This document shows, one piece after another, positions 1 through 7,675 of a stretch of DNA of 64,000 bases. Position 1 is the first letter of the stretch, and each line of letters begins with the position of its first letter. The translations under genes were made by a program, and so were the position numbers. A model generated the notes under the pieces. That model had not been told where the DNA came from. It was given only the letters and a program-made list of their open reading frames with translations, and did no database searches. Location of the stretch: NCBI GenBank assembly GCA_013812505.1, contig JACCTH010000082.1:17242-81241 (forward strand). The letters run 5' to 3'. The stretch comes from Acidimicrobiia bacterium (GTDB taxonomy: Bacteria > Actinomycetota > Acidimicrobiia > Spongiisociales > ZC4RG35).

Positions 1-411
1 TACCCAGTCGAGGGTCTCGTGCTGCTGGCCCCGCACGTATACGTCGAAGATTGCTCGGTGGCTGCGATAGAAGCGATCCGAGGCGATTTTCTCGCCACCG
101 ACCTCGCGGAGAAGATGGCCAAGTATCACCGAGACCCCGCGGCCACTTTCTGGGGCTGGAACGACATTTGGCTGAGCCCACAGTTCCGTGACTGGAACAT
201 CGAAGCGTTCCTAACGACGGTTTCGTGTCCGCTCCTCCTTGTCCAAGGCGAAGAGGACGACTACGGCACCTCAGCTCAGCTCGACGCGATCGAAACCGGT
301 GCCGCGGGACCGGTGGAGCGTGTCATGGTGGCCGAGGCGCGCCACTCGCCTCATTTATCCCATATGGACCCCGTGGTGAGCGCCATCGCGGGCTTTGTGG
401 CGGGTCTTTGA
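1..411 (+). CDS. Alpha/beta hydrolase, C-terminal part (5' end outside window)
   Basis: The reading frame is already open at base 1, so the track start at 19 is only an internal codon. The visible 136 residues hold the C-terminal half of an alpha/beta-hydrolase: the strand and turn CPLLLVQGEEDDYGT carries the usual acid residue of the triad, and ARHSPHLSH carries the catalytic histidine. The nucleophile elbow is outside the window. The tail resembles small-molecule esterases or hydrolases of the MhpC type, but the substrate cannot be judged. It converges on the cyclotransferase-like gene, with a palindromic repeat in between. Confidence 0.8.
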   Translation, partial: YPVEGLVLLAPHVYVEDCSVAAIEAIRGDFLATDLAEKMAKYHRDPAATFWGWNDIWLSPQFRDWNIEAFLTTVSCPLLLVQGEEDDYGTSAQLDAIETGAAGPVERVMVAEARHSPHLSHMDPVVSAIAGFVAGL

Positions 412-413
412 TC

Positions 414-467
414 GTTCTCTGGGCCGGGATCCGTGTCCAGCACGGCTGCGAACCCAGGGTTCGCTTA
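414..467 (-). repeat. Intergenic palindromic repeat, copy 1
   Basis: First of three related elements in the window. It contains the perfect palindrome GCGAACCC-A-GGGTTCGC (448-464) followed, reading on the minus strand, by a short hairpin (CCGTG/CACGG) and the tail GGCCCAGAGAAC. It lies exactly between two convergent genes and touches the stop codon of the minus-strand gene, so it could also act as a bidirectional terminator. The other copies are at 54083 and 62414. Confidence 0.75.
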
Positions 468-896
468 AAGGTCGTCTTCGGAGAGGTCCTCGAGGCCGGC
501 GACCCAGCCGGTGGGGAGTTGCCAGTGGCGGGCACCGGAAACTACTTGGCGCATGTGGTCAGCTGATGGGCGGTTGCGTTCGCTGCTGGCCGGGTAGGCG
601 AACGTTGCCACCGGGTACTTGTTGCCCGAGCGGTCGACCGCTTTGACGTCCTTCAACGGTTTCTGGCCAAACGAAGCTTCGTGGGCGGCGATCGATTTGA
701 GCTCGATGTTCGAGACCTCGAAAACCGCCCCCCAGACGGTGTTGCCCGGGGCGGCCTGGATCGAGGGGCGGCCGTCTGTGGTCGGAAAGGTCAACCGGGT
801 TTCGGGCAGATGAGCGATGAACTGGAAGTTGGCCTTGGGGGCAACGGTTTCCAGCAGCTCAGGGTCCATCATTCCGCTGTAGGCAAAGTAGAGCAT
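465..896 (-). CDS. Gamma-glutamylcyclotransferase-like (AIG2/GGCT fold) protein
   Basis: This 143-residue protein starts MLYFAYSGMMDPELL, close to the family opening YFAYGSNM, and continues with a GGCT-like core (GNTVWGAVFEVSNIELKSIAAHEA). GGCT-fold enzymes release 5-oxoproline from gamma-glutamyl compounds. The glycine loop reads YSGMM in place of YGSNM, so the substrate may differ. It is divergent from trpD, with 59 bp between the start codons chosen here. Family assignment rests on the opening motif and length; the exact reaction is unknown. Confidence 0.65.
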   Translation of the reverse strand: MLYFAYSGMMDPELLETVAPKANFQFIAHLPETRLTFPTTDGRPSIQAAPGNTVWGAVFEVSNIELKSIAAHEASFGQKPLKDVKAVDRSGNKYPVATFAYPASSERNRPSADHMRQVVSGARHWQLPTGWVAGLEDLSEDDL

Positions 897-940
897 CGGT
901 GAGGCCGGAATTGTACCGGGAAGGCATTCGGGCCCAGGGA

Positions 941-946
941 TACACT
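941..946 (+). promoter_or_regulatory. Putative -10 box of trpD (leaderless type)
   Basis: TACACT lies nine bases before the ATG chosen for trpD. The same TAnnnT pattern 6-9 bases before the start codon recurs at many operon heads here and suggests leaderless transcripts. No clear -35 box is seen. Confidence 0.4.
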
Positions 947-955
947 CGCCCGCCG

Positions 956-1981
956 ATGGACTGGCCGTCGATCCTCTCCCAACTGACTTCCAAAGTCGAT
1001 CTCGACCGGGCCGCCGCCCGAGCCGCGATGGCCGAGGTGATGGCCGGGAGTGCCACCCCCGCTCAGGTCGCAGCGCTCATCGTCGCCTGGCGGATGAAGG
1101 GGGAGACAACCGAGGAGATGACCGGGATGGTGGAGGCGATCCGGGAGGCCGCCGTGCCGGTGCCGGTTGACCCCAATGGCCTGGTCGACGTCGTCGGCAC
1201 CGGCGGCGATCGAGTCGGCACCTTCAACATCTCGACTGCGGCCGCCCTCGTCGTGGCCGGGGCCGGGGCCAAGGTCGCCAAACACGGAAACCGCTCGATG
1301 TCCTCGAAATGTGGATCGGCGGACGTCCTCGAAGAGTTGGGCCTGGTGATCGACTTGCCGGTCGAATCGAACCTGGCCCTGCTCAAGGAGACAAACTTCG
1401 CGTTTTTCTTCGCTCCGCTCTATCACCCCGCCTTCCGTCACGCTGGCCCGGTGCGACGCGAGCTCGGTATCCGGACGATCTTCAACTTCCTCGGCCCCCT
1501 CGCCAATCCCGCCGGCGCCCTCCGACAGGCGATCGGGGTTTCCGACCCGCAGATGGCCGAGCGGATGATCGGCGTGTTACGAGAGCTGGGATCGGTTCAC
1601 TCGTTCGTCTTCAGCGGCGACGGCGGAGTCGACGAGATCGTTCCCACCGGACCCACTTTCATCTATCGCCTGCAGGACGGGGAGGTGACCCACGCCGAGT
1701 TCACGCCCGAGGACTTCGGCGTTAAGCGAATCGAGCTTTCCGCCCTCGCCGGCGGTGACGCTCCCGAAAACGCCCGCATCCTGCGATCCGTCCTCGCCGG
1801 CGAAACCGGCCCTCGTCGGGATACGGTCCTGGTCAACGCGGCGCCGGCGCTAGTGGCGGCGGGACTCGCCTCCGGCTTTGCCGAAGGGGTCGAGCTGGCA
1901 GGACATTCAATCGACAGCGGAGCATCTCAGGAGGTCCTGGAACGAACCACCTCGAGAAGCCGCGACCTCGCCTTAACCTGA
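956..1981 (+). CDS. trpD: Anthranilate phosphoribosyltransferase
   Basis: TrpD transfers phosphoribose from PRPP to anthranilate, the second step of tryptophan synthesis, in the cytoplasm. The 341-residue product has the family landmarks in order: the PRPP loop VGTGGDRVGTFNIST near residue 80, KHGNRSMSSKCGSAD near 109, and HPAFRHAGPVRRELGIRT followed by FNFLGPLANPA. Length is normal. The track opens at a GTG at 899, but the first 19 residues look unlike the family and the ATG at 956 gives the usual N-terminus. No other trp gene is nearby. The regulator gene nur follows after four bases and is probably cotranscribed. Confidence 0.93.
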   Translation: MDWPSILSQLTSKVDLDRAAARAAMAEVMAGSATPAQVAALIVAWRMKGETTEEMTGMVEAIREAAVPVPVDPNGLVDVVGTGGDRVGTFNISTAAALVVAGAGAKVAKHGNRSMSSKCGSADVLEELGLVIDLPVESNLALLKETNFAFFFAPLYHPAFRHAGPVRRELGIRTIFNFLGPLANPAGALRQAIGVSDPQMAERMIGVLRELGSVHSFVFSGDGGVDEIVPTGPTFIYRLQDGEVTHAEFTPEDFGVKRIELSALAGGDAPENARILRSVLAGETGPRRDTVLVNAAPALVAAGLASGFAEGVELAGHSIDSGASQEVLERTTSRSRDLALT

Positions 1982-1985
1982 ACCT

Positions 1986-2438
1986 GTGCATGTCAACGCC
2001 TCCGACATGGTTGAGGCACTTCGGCGCTCAGGTCTGAGGATCACCGTCTCCCGGCAGGCGATCTGCGAGGTATTGGCCACCGATCATCACAACCATCTCA
2101 CGGCTAACGACCTTCTCGCCAAGGTCAATCAAAAGCTCAGGGGCAAGGTGGCGCCGTCCACCATCTACCGGACGATCGATGCCTTGGAGGCGGAGGGGTT
2201 GCTCGAGCATGTCCATCTTGGCCACGGGCCTGCGGTCCTCCATCTGAGCGACGACTCTTCCCACCATCACCTGGTTTGTGAGAGCTGTGGACGGACGATC
2301 GACGTCGACACGGGCGCCTTCGATGCCGCGATCGGGCTTCTTGCGGCAAAAAACGGGTTTGTGGCGAGCTCGGTCCATTACGCCCTCATCGGGCAATGCG
2401 AGGAGTGTGCGGCTATCATTGCAAGTCACTTGCAATAA
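1986..2438 (+). CDS. nur: Fur-family nickel-responsive repressor (Nur)
   Basis: This 150-residue Fur-family regulator has an N-terminal winged helix (about 8-80, with PSTIYRTIDALEAEGLL), a linker containing HHH at 93-95 and two structural zinc pairs, CESC (98, 101) and CEEC (138, 141). An extra DHHNH stretch at 33-37 could help bind the sensed metal. The call as Nur rather than Fur or Zur is inferred from the perfect Nur-type operator at its own 3' end and from the nickel/cobalt importer that follows. It starts with GTG four bases after trpD. It probably represses cbiMQO when nickel is sufficient. Confidence 0.85.
   Translation: MHVNASDMVEALRRSGLRITVSRQAICEVLATDHHNHLTANDLLAKVNQKLRGKVAPSTIYRTIDALEAEGLLEHVHLGHGPAVLHLSDDSSHHHLVCESCGRTIDVDTGAFDAAIGLLAAKNGFVASSVHYALIGQCEECAAIIASHLQ
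2418..2436. promoter_or_regulatory. Nur operator (perfect inverted repeat)
   Basis: The sequence ATTGCAAG-TCA-CTTGCAAT is a perfect 8-3-8 inverted repeat. It contains TTGCAA-N5-TTGCAA, the form of operator known for Streptomyces Nur. It sits over the last codons and stop of nur and 26 bases before the ATG of cbiM, where it could block a promoter for the importer. Confidence 0.85.
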
Positions 2439-2462
2439 GCAGCATCCCTCGGAGGCGGACTC

Positions 2463-3434
2463 ATGCATATGCCCGACGGCTACATCAACCTTGCTACTTC
2501 GGCTGGCGCAGCCGTGGTGGCCGCCGGCGGGGTGGCAACCTCGCTTCGCAACAGCGGAAAGGAGCTTGCCGAGCGCCAGGTCCCTCTGGCGGGGTTGACC
2601 GCGGCGTACGTCTTTGCCGTGCAGATGCTCAACTTCCCGGTCGCGGCCGGAACCTCGGGCCATCTGCTCGGCGGCGCGCTCGCCGCGATCCTGCTCGGCC
2701 CGACTCTTGGCGCCTTGGTGGTGACCGTGGTCGTGGTGATGCAAGCTCTGCTCTTTGCCGACGGCGGGGTGAGCGCGCTCGGTCTCAACGTGCTCAACAT
2801 GGCGCTGGTTACCCCGGTCGTCGGGTGGCTGGTGTTCCGGTGGCTGATGAAAGTGCTGCCAGCGAGGACCTCGTCGGCGGTCGTCTCCTCGATGGTGGCC
2901 GCGGCCGTTTCGGTGGTCGCTTCCGCTACGGCCTTCGTCATCGAGTACTCGCTCGGTGGTCAAGGAGGAGTGGCGGTGGGGACCGTGCTCCAAGCCATGG
3001 TCGGGGTGCATGCGTTGATCGGCCTTGGTGAGGGCCTGATCACCGCGCTGACCGTCGGAACGGTTCTGGCCGTTCGACCTGACCTGGTCAAAGGTGCAGC
3101 CGATCTACCGCTCGTGACAGATCGCACTGCCCCCAGCCGGGCGACGACGGTGACCTTCGTTGTCGGCGGCTTGGTGGCCGCGCTGGTCCTGGTGTTCGTG
3201 CTGGCGCCGATCGCTTCTTCTGCGCCCGACGGGTTGGAAAAGGTCGCCCTCGACACGGGGTTCAGCGAGGCGGCCACCGACCATCCGGTTGGCGGCCCTT
3301 TGGCCGACTATGGCGTGAGCGGAGTCGACAGCGAACGAGCAGGGACCGTGCTCGCCGGGACCATCGGAGTTGCCGCCACCTTCGCCATCGGCCTAGCGAT
3401 CGCGACTCTCTTGCGGAGACGCCGCGCGACTTGA
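2463..3434 (+). CDS. cbiM: ECF nickel/cobalt importer, fused substrate-binding subunit CbiM plus CbiN-like domain
   Basis: This 323-residue membrane protein is the S component of an ECF-type metal importer. It starts MHMPDG, and His2 together with His67 (GTSGHLLGG) matches the residues known to bind nickel in NikM/CbiM proteins. About six hydrophobic segments fill residues 12-200. The C-terminal part has a membrane segment, APDGLEKVA at about 255 (the PDGLE/CbiN signature) and a last membrane helix, so CbiM and CbiN are fused. A GGAGG Shine-Dalgarno sequence precedes the ATG. The Nur operator upstream makes nickel the more likely substrate than cobalt. The gene overlaps cbiQ by four bases. 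Confidence 0.93.
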   Translation: MHMPDGYINLATSAGAAVVAAGGVATSLRNSGKELAERQVPLAGLTAAYVFAVQMLNFPVAAGTSGHLLGGALAAILLGPTLGALVVTVVVVMQALLFADGGVSALGLNVLNMALVTPVVGWLVFRWLMKVLPARTSSAVVSSMVAAAVSVVASATAFVIEYSLGGQGGVAVGTVLQAMVGVHALIGLGEGLITALTVGTVLAVRPDLVKGAADLPLVTDRTAPSRATTVTFVVGGLVAALVLVFVLAPIASSAPDGLEKVALDTGFSEAATDHPVGGPLADYGVSGVDSERAGTVLAGTIGVAATFAIGLAIATLLRRRRAT

Positions 3435-4192
3435 GCGGTTCTCACGCTCACGCCCTCCACTATCACGGGCACAGCCCGGTTCATCATCTGCCCGCCGAGA
3501 CCAAGCTCGTTGGGCTCCTCGTTTTCGTGCTCAGCGTCGTGTCGACGCCGCCCACGGCCATTTGGGCTTTCTGCGGCTATGCCCTGATTCTGATGATCGC
3601 CCTGGGCCTGTCCGAGGTTCCGGCTCGGTTCTTCATCACGAGGATGGCGATCGACCTGCCTTTTGTGCTGTTTGCATTACTCATTCCCTTTGTCGGAGTC
3701 GAGCCGAAGATCGCCATCGGCCCGTTTGCTATTTCCGAGCCGGGGTTGCTCAGTGCCTGGAACATCCTCGTAAAAGCCACGCTGGGAGCCGGTGCATCCG
3801 TGATGCTGGCGGCGACGACGGAGGTGCCGGACCTGCTCAGAGGGCTCCAGCGATTGAAGGTGCCGGTGGTTCTAGTGGCGATCGCTTCGTTCATGATTCG
3901 CTACCTCGACGTGGTGGCCGGTGAGTTCCGACGGACGCGGGTGGCCATGGCCGCTCGTGGGCACAACCCGCGCACTGTGTTTGATGCCAAGCCGCTGGCG
4001 GTGGCCAGCGGGGCACTCTTTATTCGCTCGTATGAACGCGGCGAACGGGTTCATCAAGCGATGCTCGCACGCGGTTACGACGGAACCTGGCCATCAAGTG
4101 GCAACGAGCGAATAGCGGCGAAAACTTGGATTGTCGGGCTGACGCCGGCACTGTTTGCCGTCATCGTGGCGATTGCGGCCAGACTGTTGTGA
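3431..4192 (+). CDS. cbiQ: ECF nickel/cobalt importer, transmembrane subunit
   Basis: This 253-residue protein is the T component that couples the substrate-binding subunit to the ATPase. It has several hydrophobic helices and the two Ala-Arg-Gly coupling motifs of the family, MAARGHNP and MLARGYDG. The N-terminus is unusually rich in histidine (SHAHALHYHGHSPVHH), which may collect metal ions. Translation starts at TTG overlapping the cbiM stop (TTGA), a sign of coupled translation. The next gene again overlaps by four bases. Confidence 0.92.
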   Translation: MSGSHAHALHYHGHSPVHHLPAETKLVGLLVFVLSVVSTPPTAIWAFCGYALILMIALGLSEVPARFFITRMAIDLPFVLFALLIPFVGVEPKIAIGPFAISEPGLLSAWNILVKATLGAGASVMLAATTEVPDLLRGLQRLKVPVVLVAIASFMIRYLDVVAGEFRRTRVAMAARGHNPRTVFDAKPLAVASGALFIRSYERGERVHQAMLARGYDGTWPSSGNERIAAKTWIVGLTPALFAVIVAIAARLL

Positions 4193-4932
4193 TTGGCCTC
4201 AAGGTCACAGACCTCTCCTTCCATTACCCCGATCGCACGCAAGTACTTAATGGGATCAACTTTCAGATAGAGCCTGGGGAACGCGTTGGCCTATTGGGTC
4301 CGAATGGGGCCGGCAAGACCACCTTGTTGCTCCATCTCAACGGTCTCCTGCGCGCCGCGGAGGGCACCATCCAGGTAGGTGATCTGACCTTGAGCGACGA
4401 AGTGCTTTCCGAGGTGCGGCGCATGGTGGGCTTTGTGTTTCAGGACCCCGACGACCAACTGTTCATGGCAACCGTCGCCGAAGATGTCGCCTTCGGTCCC
4501 CGCAACTTTGGTTTCGGCCAGGCCGAGGTCGACCGACGCGTCGAGTCAGCGCTTGAGGCGGTGGGGGAGAGCGACCTTGCCCCTCGGGCCCCTCATCATC
4601 TCTCAGGAGGGGAACGACGGAAGGTGGCTATCGCCACGGTTCTGTCTACCGATTCGGCGTTGCTGGTCCTCGACGAGCCCACCTCGAACCTCGATCCGGC
4701 TGGTCGCCGCGAGCTGGTCAACCTCCTCGCGTCGCTGCCCGCCACCCTCCTGGTCGTCAGCCACGACCTGCCATTTGTGTTGGAACTCTGTCCGCGATCC
4801 CTGATCATCGACCAAGGGAGGATCGTGGCCGACGGCGAAACTCGTCAGCTGCTGCTGGATCGAGAGCTGTTGGCCAAGCACCGGCTCGAACTGGCTTACG
4901 GGTTCGACCCTGCCAACATCGCCGATCGTTGA
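4189..4932 (+). CDS. cbiO: ECF nickel/cobalt importer, ATPase subunit
   Basis: This 247-residue ABC ATPase powers the importer. It shows Walker A GPNGAGKTT at 37-45, the Q loop FQDPDDQLF typical of ECF ATPases, the signature LSGGERRKVAIA, Walker B LLVLDEPTSNLD and the H-loop SHD. A GTG at 4189 overlaps the cbiQ stop as GTGA; the longer track ORF adds residues unlike the family. Only one ATPase is present, so it probably acts as a homodimer. Confidence 0.93.
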   Translation: MIGLKVTDLSFHYPDRTQVLNGINFQIEPGERVGLLGPNGAGKTTLLLHLNGLLRAAEGTIQVGDLTLSDEVLSEVRRMVGFVFQDPDDQLFMATVAEDVAFGPRNFGFGQAEVDRRVESALEAVGESDLAPRAPHHLSGGERRKVAIATVLSTDSALLVLDEPTSNLDPAGRRELVNLLASLPATLLVVSHDLPFVLELCPRSLIIDQGRIVADGETRQLLLDRELLAKHRLELAYGFDPANIADR

Positions 4933-6311
4933 GACCTCTCGAAACGGTGTTGGCGCTCGTGGGCGCAGCCGCCGTGATCTGGCCCACTGCCTTCGGCTCC
5001 CGATCTCGCCGGGGAATCGTTTTCGCCGCCTCGACGCTTGCGGTCAGCGCCCAACTCATCTTGGAGGGTTTCCGCTGGCAGTTGATTCCGCTTTATCTGG
5101 TGGTGATCGCCATGGGAGTTGGCGACTTGGTCTCGATGGAACGAGAGCTTCCCTGGTGGCGTCGCGTCTCGCGCACGGCCCTCGGGTTGATTGGCGTGGG
5201 GATGATGACTGCTCCCCTTGTTGCCCTTCCGGTTCCGGTTCTGCCGCTCCCGTCTGGCGAACTGGCGGTGGGCTCGGCGACCTTCAGCCTCGTCTTTCCT
5301 GACCGCCTCGACCCATACGGCCCGCAGCCTGACGTAGTGCCGAGACGGATCGCGGTGCAGGTTTGGTATCCGGCTGAGGGCGACGGCGATCTACCGTCGA
5401 TTTGGACCGAAGACTTTGATCTCATTGGGCCTCGCCTCTCACGCCGACTTGGCTATCCGGGATTCTTCCTCGCCCACACCCGGCACACGCTGAGCCACGC
5501 CCGTCCCGGTTCGACGCCGCTGCCCGGGACGTTCCCCGTAATTCTTTATTCGCACGAGCACGGCGACTTTCGATCGGTCGCAATCAACCAGGCGGAGGCG
5601 CTCGCCAGCCGCGGCTACTTCGTCGTGGCTCCCGATCACGCTTACGTCGCCCTGGTTTCACGGCTCGACGATGGCACCATTCTCGAACTCGATCCGGAGG
5701 TGATCCCGGCCACCGCCGACGAAGAGACTATGGCGATTCGGGCTCGACTCCTGCTCGAAACGATGACCGGCGACCTAACCGGAATCCTCGATGCGCTCGC
5801 CGAGCCGGACGGGCCCTTCGGCGAGCTCGCCTCGCACGCCGACCTGGGAGCCGTCGGCGCTTACGGGCGAGGTGCCGGAGGAGGAGCCGCCCTGTGGCTC
5901 TGTCTCACTGATCCCCGCTGCCAGGGAGCATTGGGATTCAACCCGTGGGTCGAACCGATCCCCGATCGGGTTGTCGCCACCGAGACCACTCTGCCGATGC
6001 TTTTCATGCGCTCTTCTGAAGTCCAAGGAACTGATAACGATGGACGATTGCGAGGCATCGCCGAACGCAACCAAGGATCTGCCTTCTGGCTTGGCGTCGC
6101 CGGCGCCGAGCCCAACGACTTCGTCGTGGCGCCGGTCTTCTCGCCAATCGGGGAGCGTCTCGGAATCAATGGACCAATCCCGGCCGACCGCATCCTGTCC
6201 ATCGTCGACCGTTACCTGGCCGGATTCTTCGACCATTCGCTTCTTGGCAGCGGCACGGCGGCGCTCGAACGCAACCCCTTTCCTGAAGTCAGCCTTGAGG
6301 TGCTCGATTAA
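4929..6311 (+). CDS. PAF-acetylhydrolase-like membrane protein, probably without catalytic serine
   Basis: The 460-residue product has about four hydrophobic segments in residues 1-105 and then an alpha/beta-hydrolase domain of the PAF-acetylhydrolase/dienelactone type (VQVWYPAEGDGD; FPVILYSHEHGD; SRGYFVVAPDHAY; GALGFNPW). The expected nucleophile elbow GxSxG is replaced by YGRGAGG at about 312-318, with arginine where serine should be. It is therefore probably not a normal esterase. Translation starts at TTG overlapping the cbiO stop, so it is the last gene of the nickel-import operon, although a link to metal handling is not known. Confidence 0.72.
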   Translation: MRPLETVLALVGAAAVIWPTAFGSRSRRGIVFAASTLAVSAQLILEGFRWQLIPLYLVVIAMGVGDLVSMERELPWWRRVSRTALGLIGVGMMTAPLVALPVPVLPLPSGELAVGSATFSLVFPDRLDPYGPQPDVVPRRIAVQVWYPAEGDGDLPSIWTEDFDLIGPRLSRRLGYPGFFLAHTRHTLSHARPGSTPLPGTFPVILYSHEHGDFRSVAINQAEALASRGYFVVAPDHAYVALVSRLDDGTILELDPEVIPATADEETMAIRARLLLETMTGDLTGILDALAEPDGPFGELASHADLGAVGAYGRGAGGGAALWLCLTDPRCQGALGFNPWVEPIPDRVVATETTLPMLFMRSSEVQGTDNDGRLRGIAERNQGSAFWLGVAGAEPNDFVVAPVFSPIGERLGINGPIPADRILSIVDRYLAGFFDHSLLGSGTAALERNPFPEVSLEVLD

Positions 6312-6317
6312 CGCTTC

Positions 6318-6940
6318 CGCCTCTCGCCGCGTTGGCGGGATCGTTTGCGTTGTTCTTGGTCTGGCGATGGCTTCGTGCCAACAACCCGAGATCCATTAAC
6401 CACAACAGCGGCGCAGGCTGATATCGGACCAATCCTCGAACAGGTCCCGGCCAATCCCCGGCAAATAGTGATCATGCGCCCCGGCCCGCACACGCCACCC
6501 AACGCCATCCACCAAGAGTTCCTCGAGGAGCAACCCGGCTATACAGCGGGGTCGGGCAATGTGGGCGCGATTCATCTGGGCGCGGCGACGAGGTCTACAT
6601 CCTCGAGTGGCAAGTCGAAGAGCCTGTTGGCGGTCTCGTGCTATGTAGTGGCGCGGCTACTCGGGCGAACTGGCCGGACGGCTGGAGCTGTGGCGCAGAG
6701 AGCGGGGAAAATTTCACAACAGTCGGTGGGTGGTTCCGTGGATTGGGCGGGACTGAGCAGTTGCTCATTAGGCACACACCCGATGCCGTCGCGGTTGTCA
6801 TCGATTTGGCCGACGGTGGCTTCTATGTTGTACGGAGCGCGGGGTCGACCTATTCGTATTACCGCTGGGATGGCGCGGCTCCCGTCAGCTTCACGGTTTT
6901 CTGGGCAGACGGCACTACTCGCTCAGAGGCCATCCCCTAA
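6318..6940 (+). pseudogene. Decayed secreted lipoprotein gene (frameshifted)
   Basis: Three short protein-like pieces follow one another in different frames. The first is a lipoprotein signal (VCVVLGLAMASC, ending at a stop at 6397-6399). The second, in the frame of the 6345 ORF, runs to about AGSGNVGAIHLG near 6580. The third, in the frame of the 6638 ORF, runs from GDEVYILEWQVEEP to a stop at 6938-6940 and has a plausible beta-rich secreted sequence. No single start reads through them. I read this as one gene broken by at least two frameshifts; the family is not recognised. A 100-residue protein from the GTG at 6638 remains possible. Confidence 0.45.
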
Positions 6941-6962
6941 GGCACGGGCCCAGTGGTCGCCT

Positions 6963-6984
6963 ACCTGCCGATAATTCGGCAGGT
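6963..6984. terminator. Bidirectional hairpin between convergent genes
   Basis: ACCTGCCGA-TAAT-TCGGCAGGT is a perfect nine-base-pair stem with a four-base loop. It lies between the end of the decayed lipoprotein gene and the end of ccmG. There is no clear T run, so termination is inferred from place and stem only. Confidence 0.55.
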
Positions 6985-7087
6985 TGCGAACACCGCCACC
7001 GTGATTTGGCACCAGCGGCACGGATTCCGGCTCGCTGGTACCGAATTAGCTCAGAGGCGTTCCTCACGTGCCAAAATTTTGGGGGCG

Positions 7088-7675
7088 TCAGCTTCCGGGC
7101 CCGTCGAAGGTTTCGCCCAGTACCTGTTGGCCGGGGCGCTCACCGGCCAGAACGGCGTCGATGGTGCTGCCGAGGACAAGTGCGTCGGTGGCTCCAAGCG
7201 CCTTGCCAACGACGGTGCCGTCGGTGGCGACAAAGAACGTCTCGGGGATGCCGAAGACGCCGAAGGCGATCGCGGCTCGTCCATCGGGGTCGGCGAGATA
7301 GATCGCGTCTGGCGACGCGCCGGTCTCGTTCAGGAAGGCGAGCGCGTTCTCGGCAGCATCCTGATAGGCGATCTCCACGACGATGACTTCGCGGGACGCG
7401 AAGGCGTTAGCGGTGGCGGTTAGGTCGACCTGCTCCTCTCGACAGGGGACGCACCAGGAGGCGAAGAAGTTGACCACCACCACTCGCCCTTCAAGAACCG
7501 ATGGATCGAACTGCCCCGAACCGTCGAGCAACGGGAGCGCGAGCGTGGGGGCGGGCTGGCCCAACAGCGGCGAGGGCACGAGGTTGGGATCGTTGCCGAA
7601 GCGAGTGGAGAAGATCACCGCCAACACCACCGCCCCCGCGGCGAGGGCAAGAGCGCCGATCCGGGCCCATCTCAT
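7088..7675 (-). CDS. ccmG: Thiol:disulfide oxidoreductase of cytochrome c maturation (CcmG/DsbE)
   Basis: This 195-residue thioredoxin-fold protein is anchored by one N-terminal membrane helix (residues 5-23) and faces outward. The redox motif WCVPC is at 74-78 and the cis-proline loop FGIPETFF follows later. CcmG keeps the cysteines of apocytochrome c reduced for heme attachment. It is the last gene of the ccm operon; its start overlaps the ccmH stop by four bases. Confidence 0.9.
   Translation of the reverse strand: MRWARIGALALAAGAVVLAVIFSTRFGNDPNLVPSPLLGQPAPTLALPLLDGSGQFDPSVLEGRVVVVNFFASWCVPCREEQVDLTATANAFASREVIVVEIAYQDAAENALAFLNETGASPDAIYLADPDGRAAIAFGVFGIPETFFVATDGTVVGKALGATDALVLGSTIDAVLAGERPGQQVLGETFDGPGS

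Noticed and set aside
899-955. GTG start of trpD at 899
   Set aside because: The extra 19 residues do not resemble the TrpD N-terminus, and they would overlap the promoter region shared with the divergent gene.
2028-3011. 327-codon minus-strand ORF over nur and cbiM
   Set aside because: Composition (His/Arg/Gly/Asp-rich) is typical of an antisense shadow; both plus-strand genes are certain.
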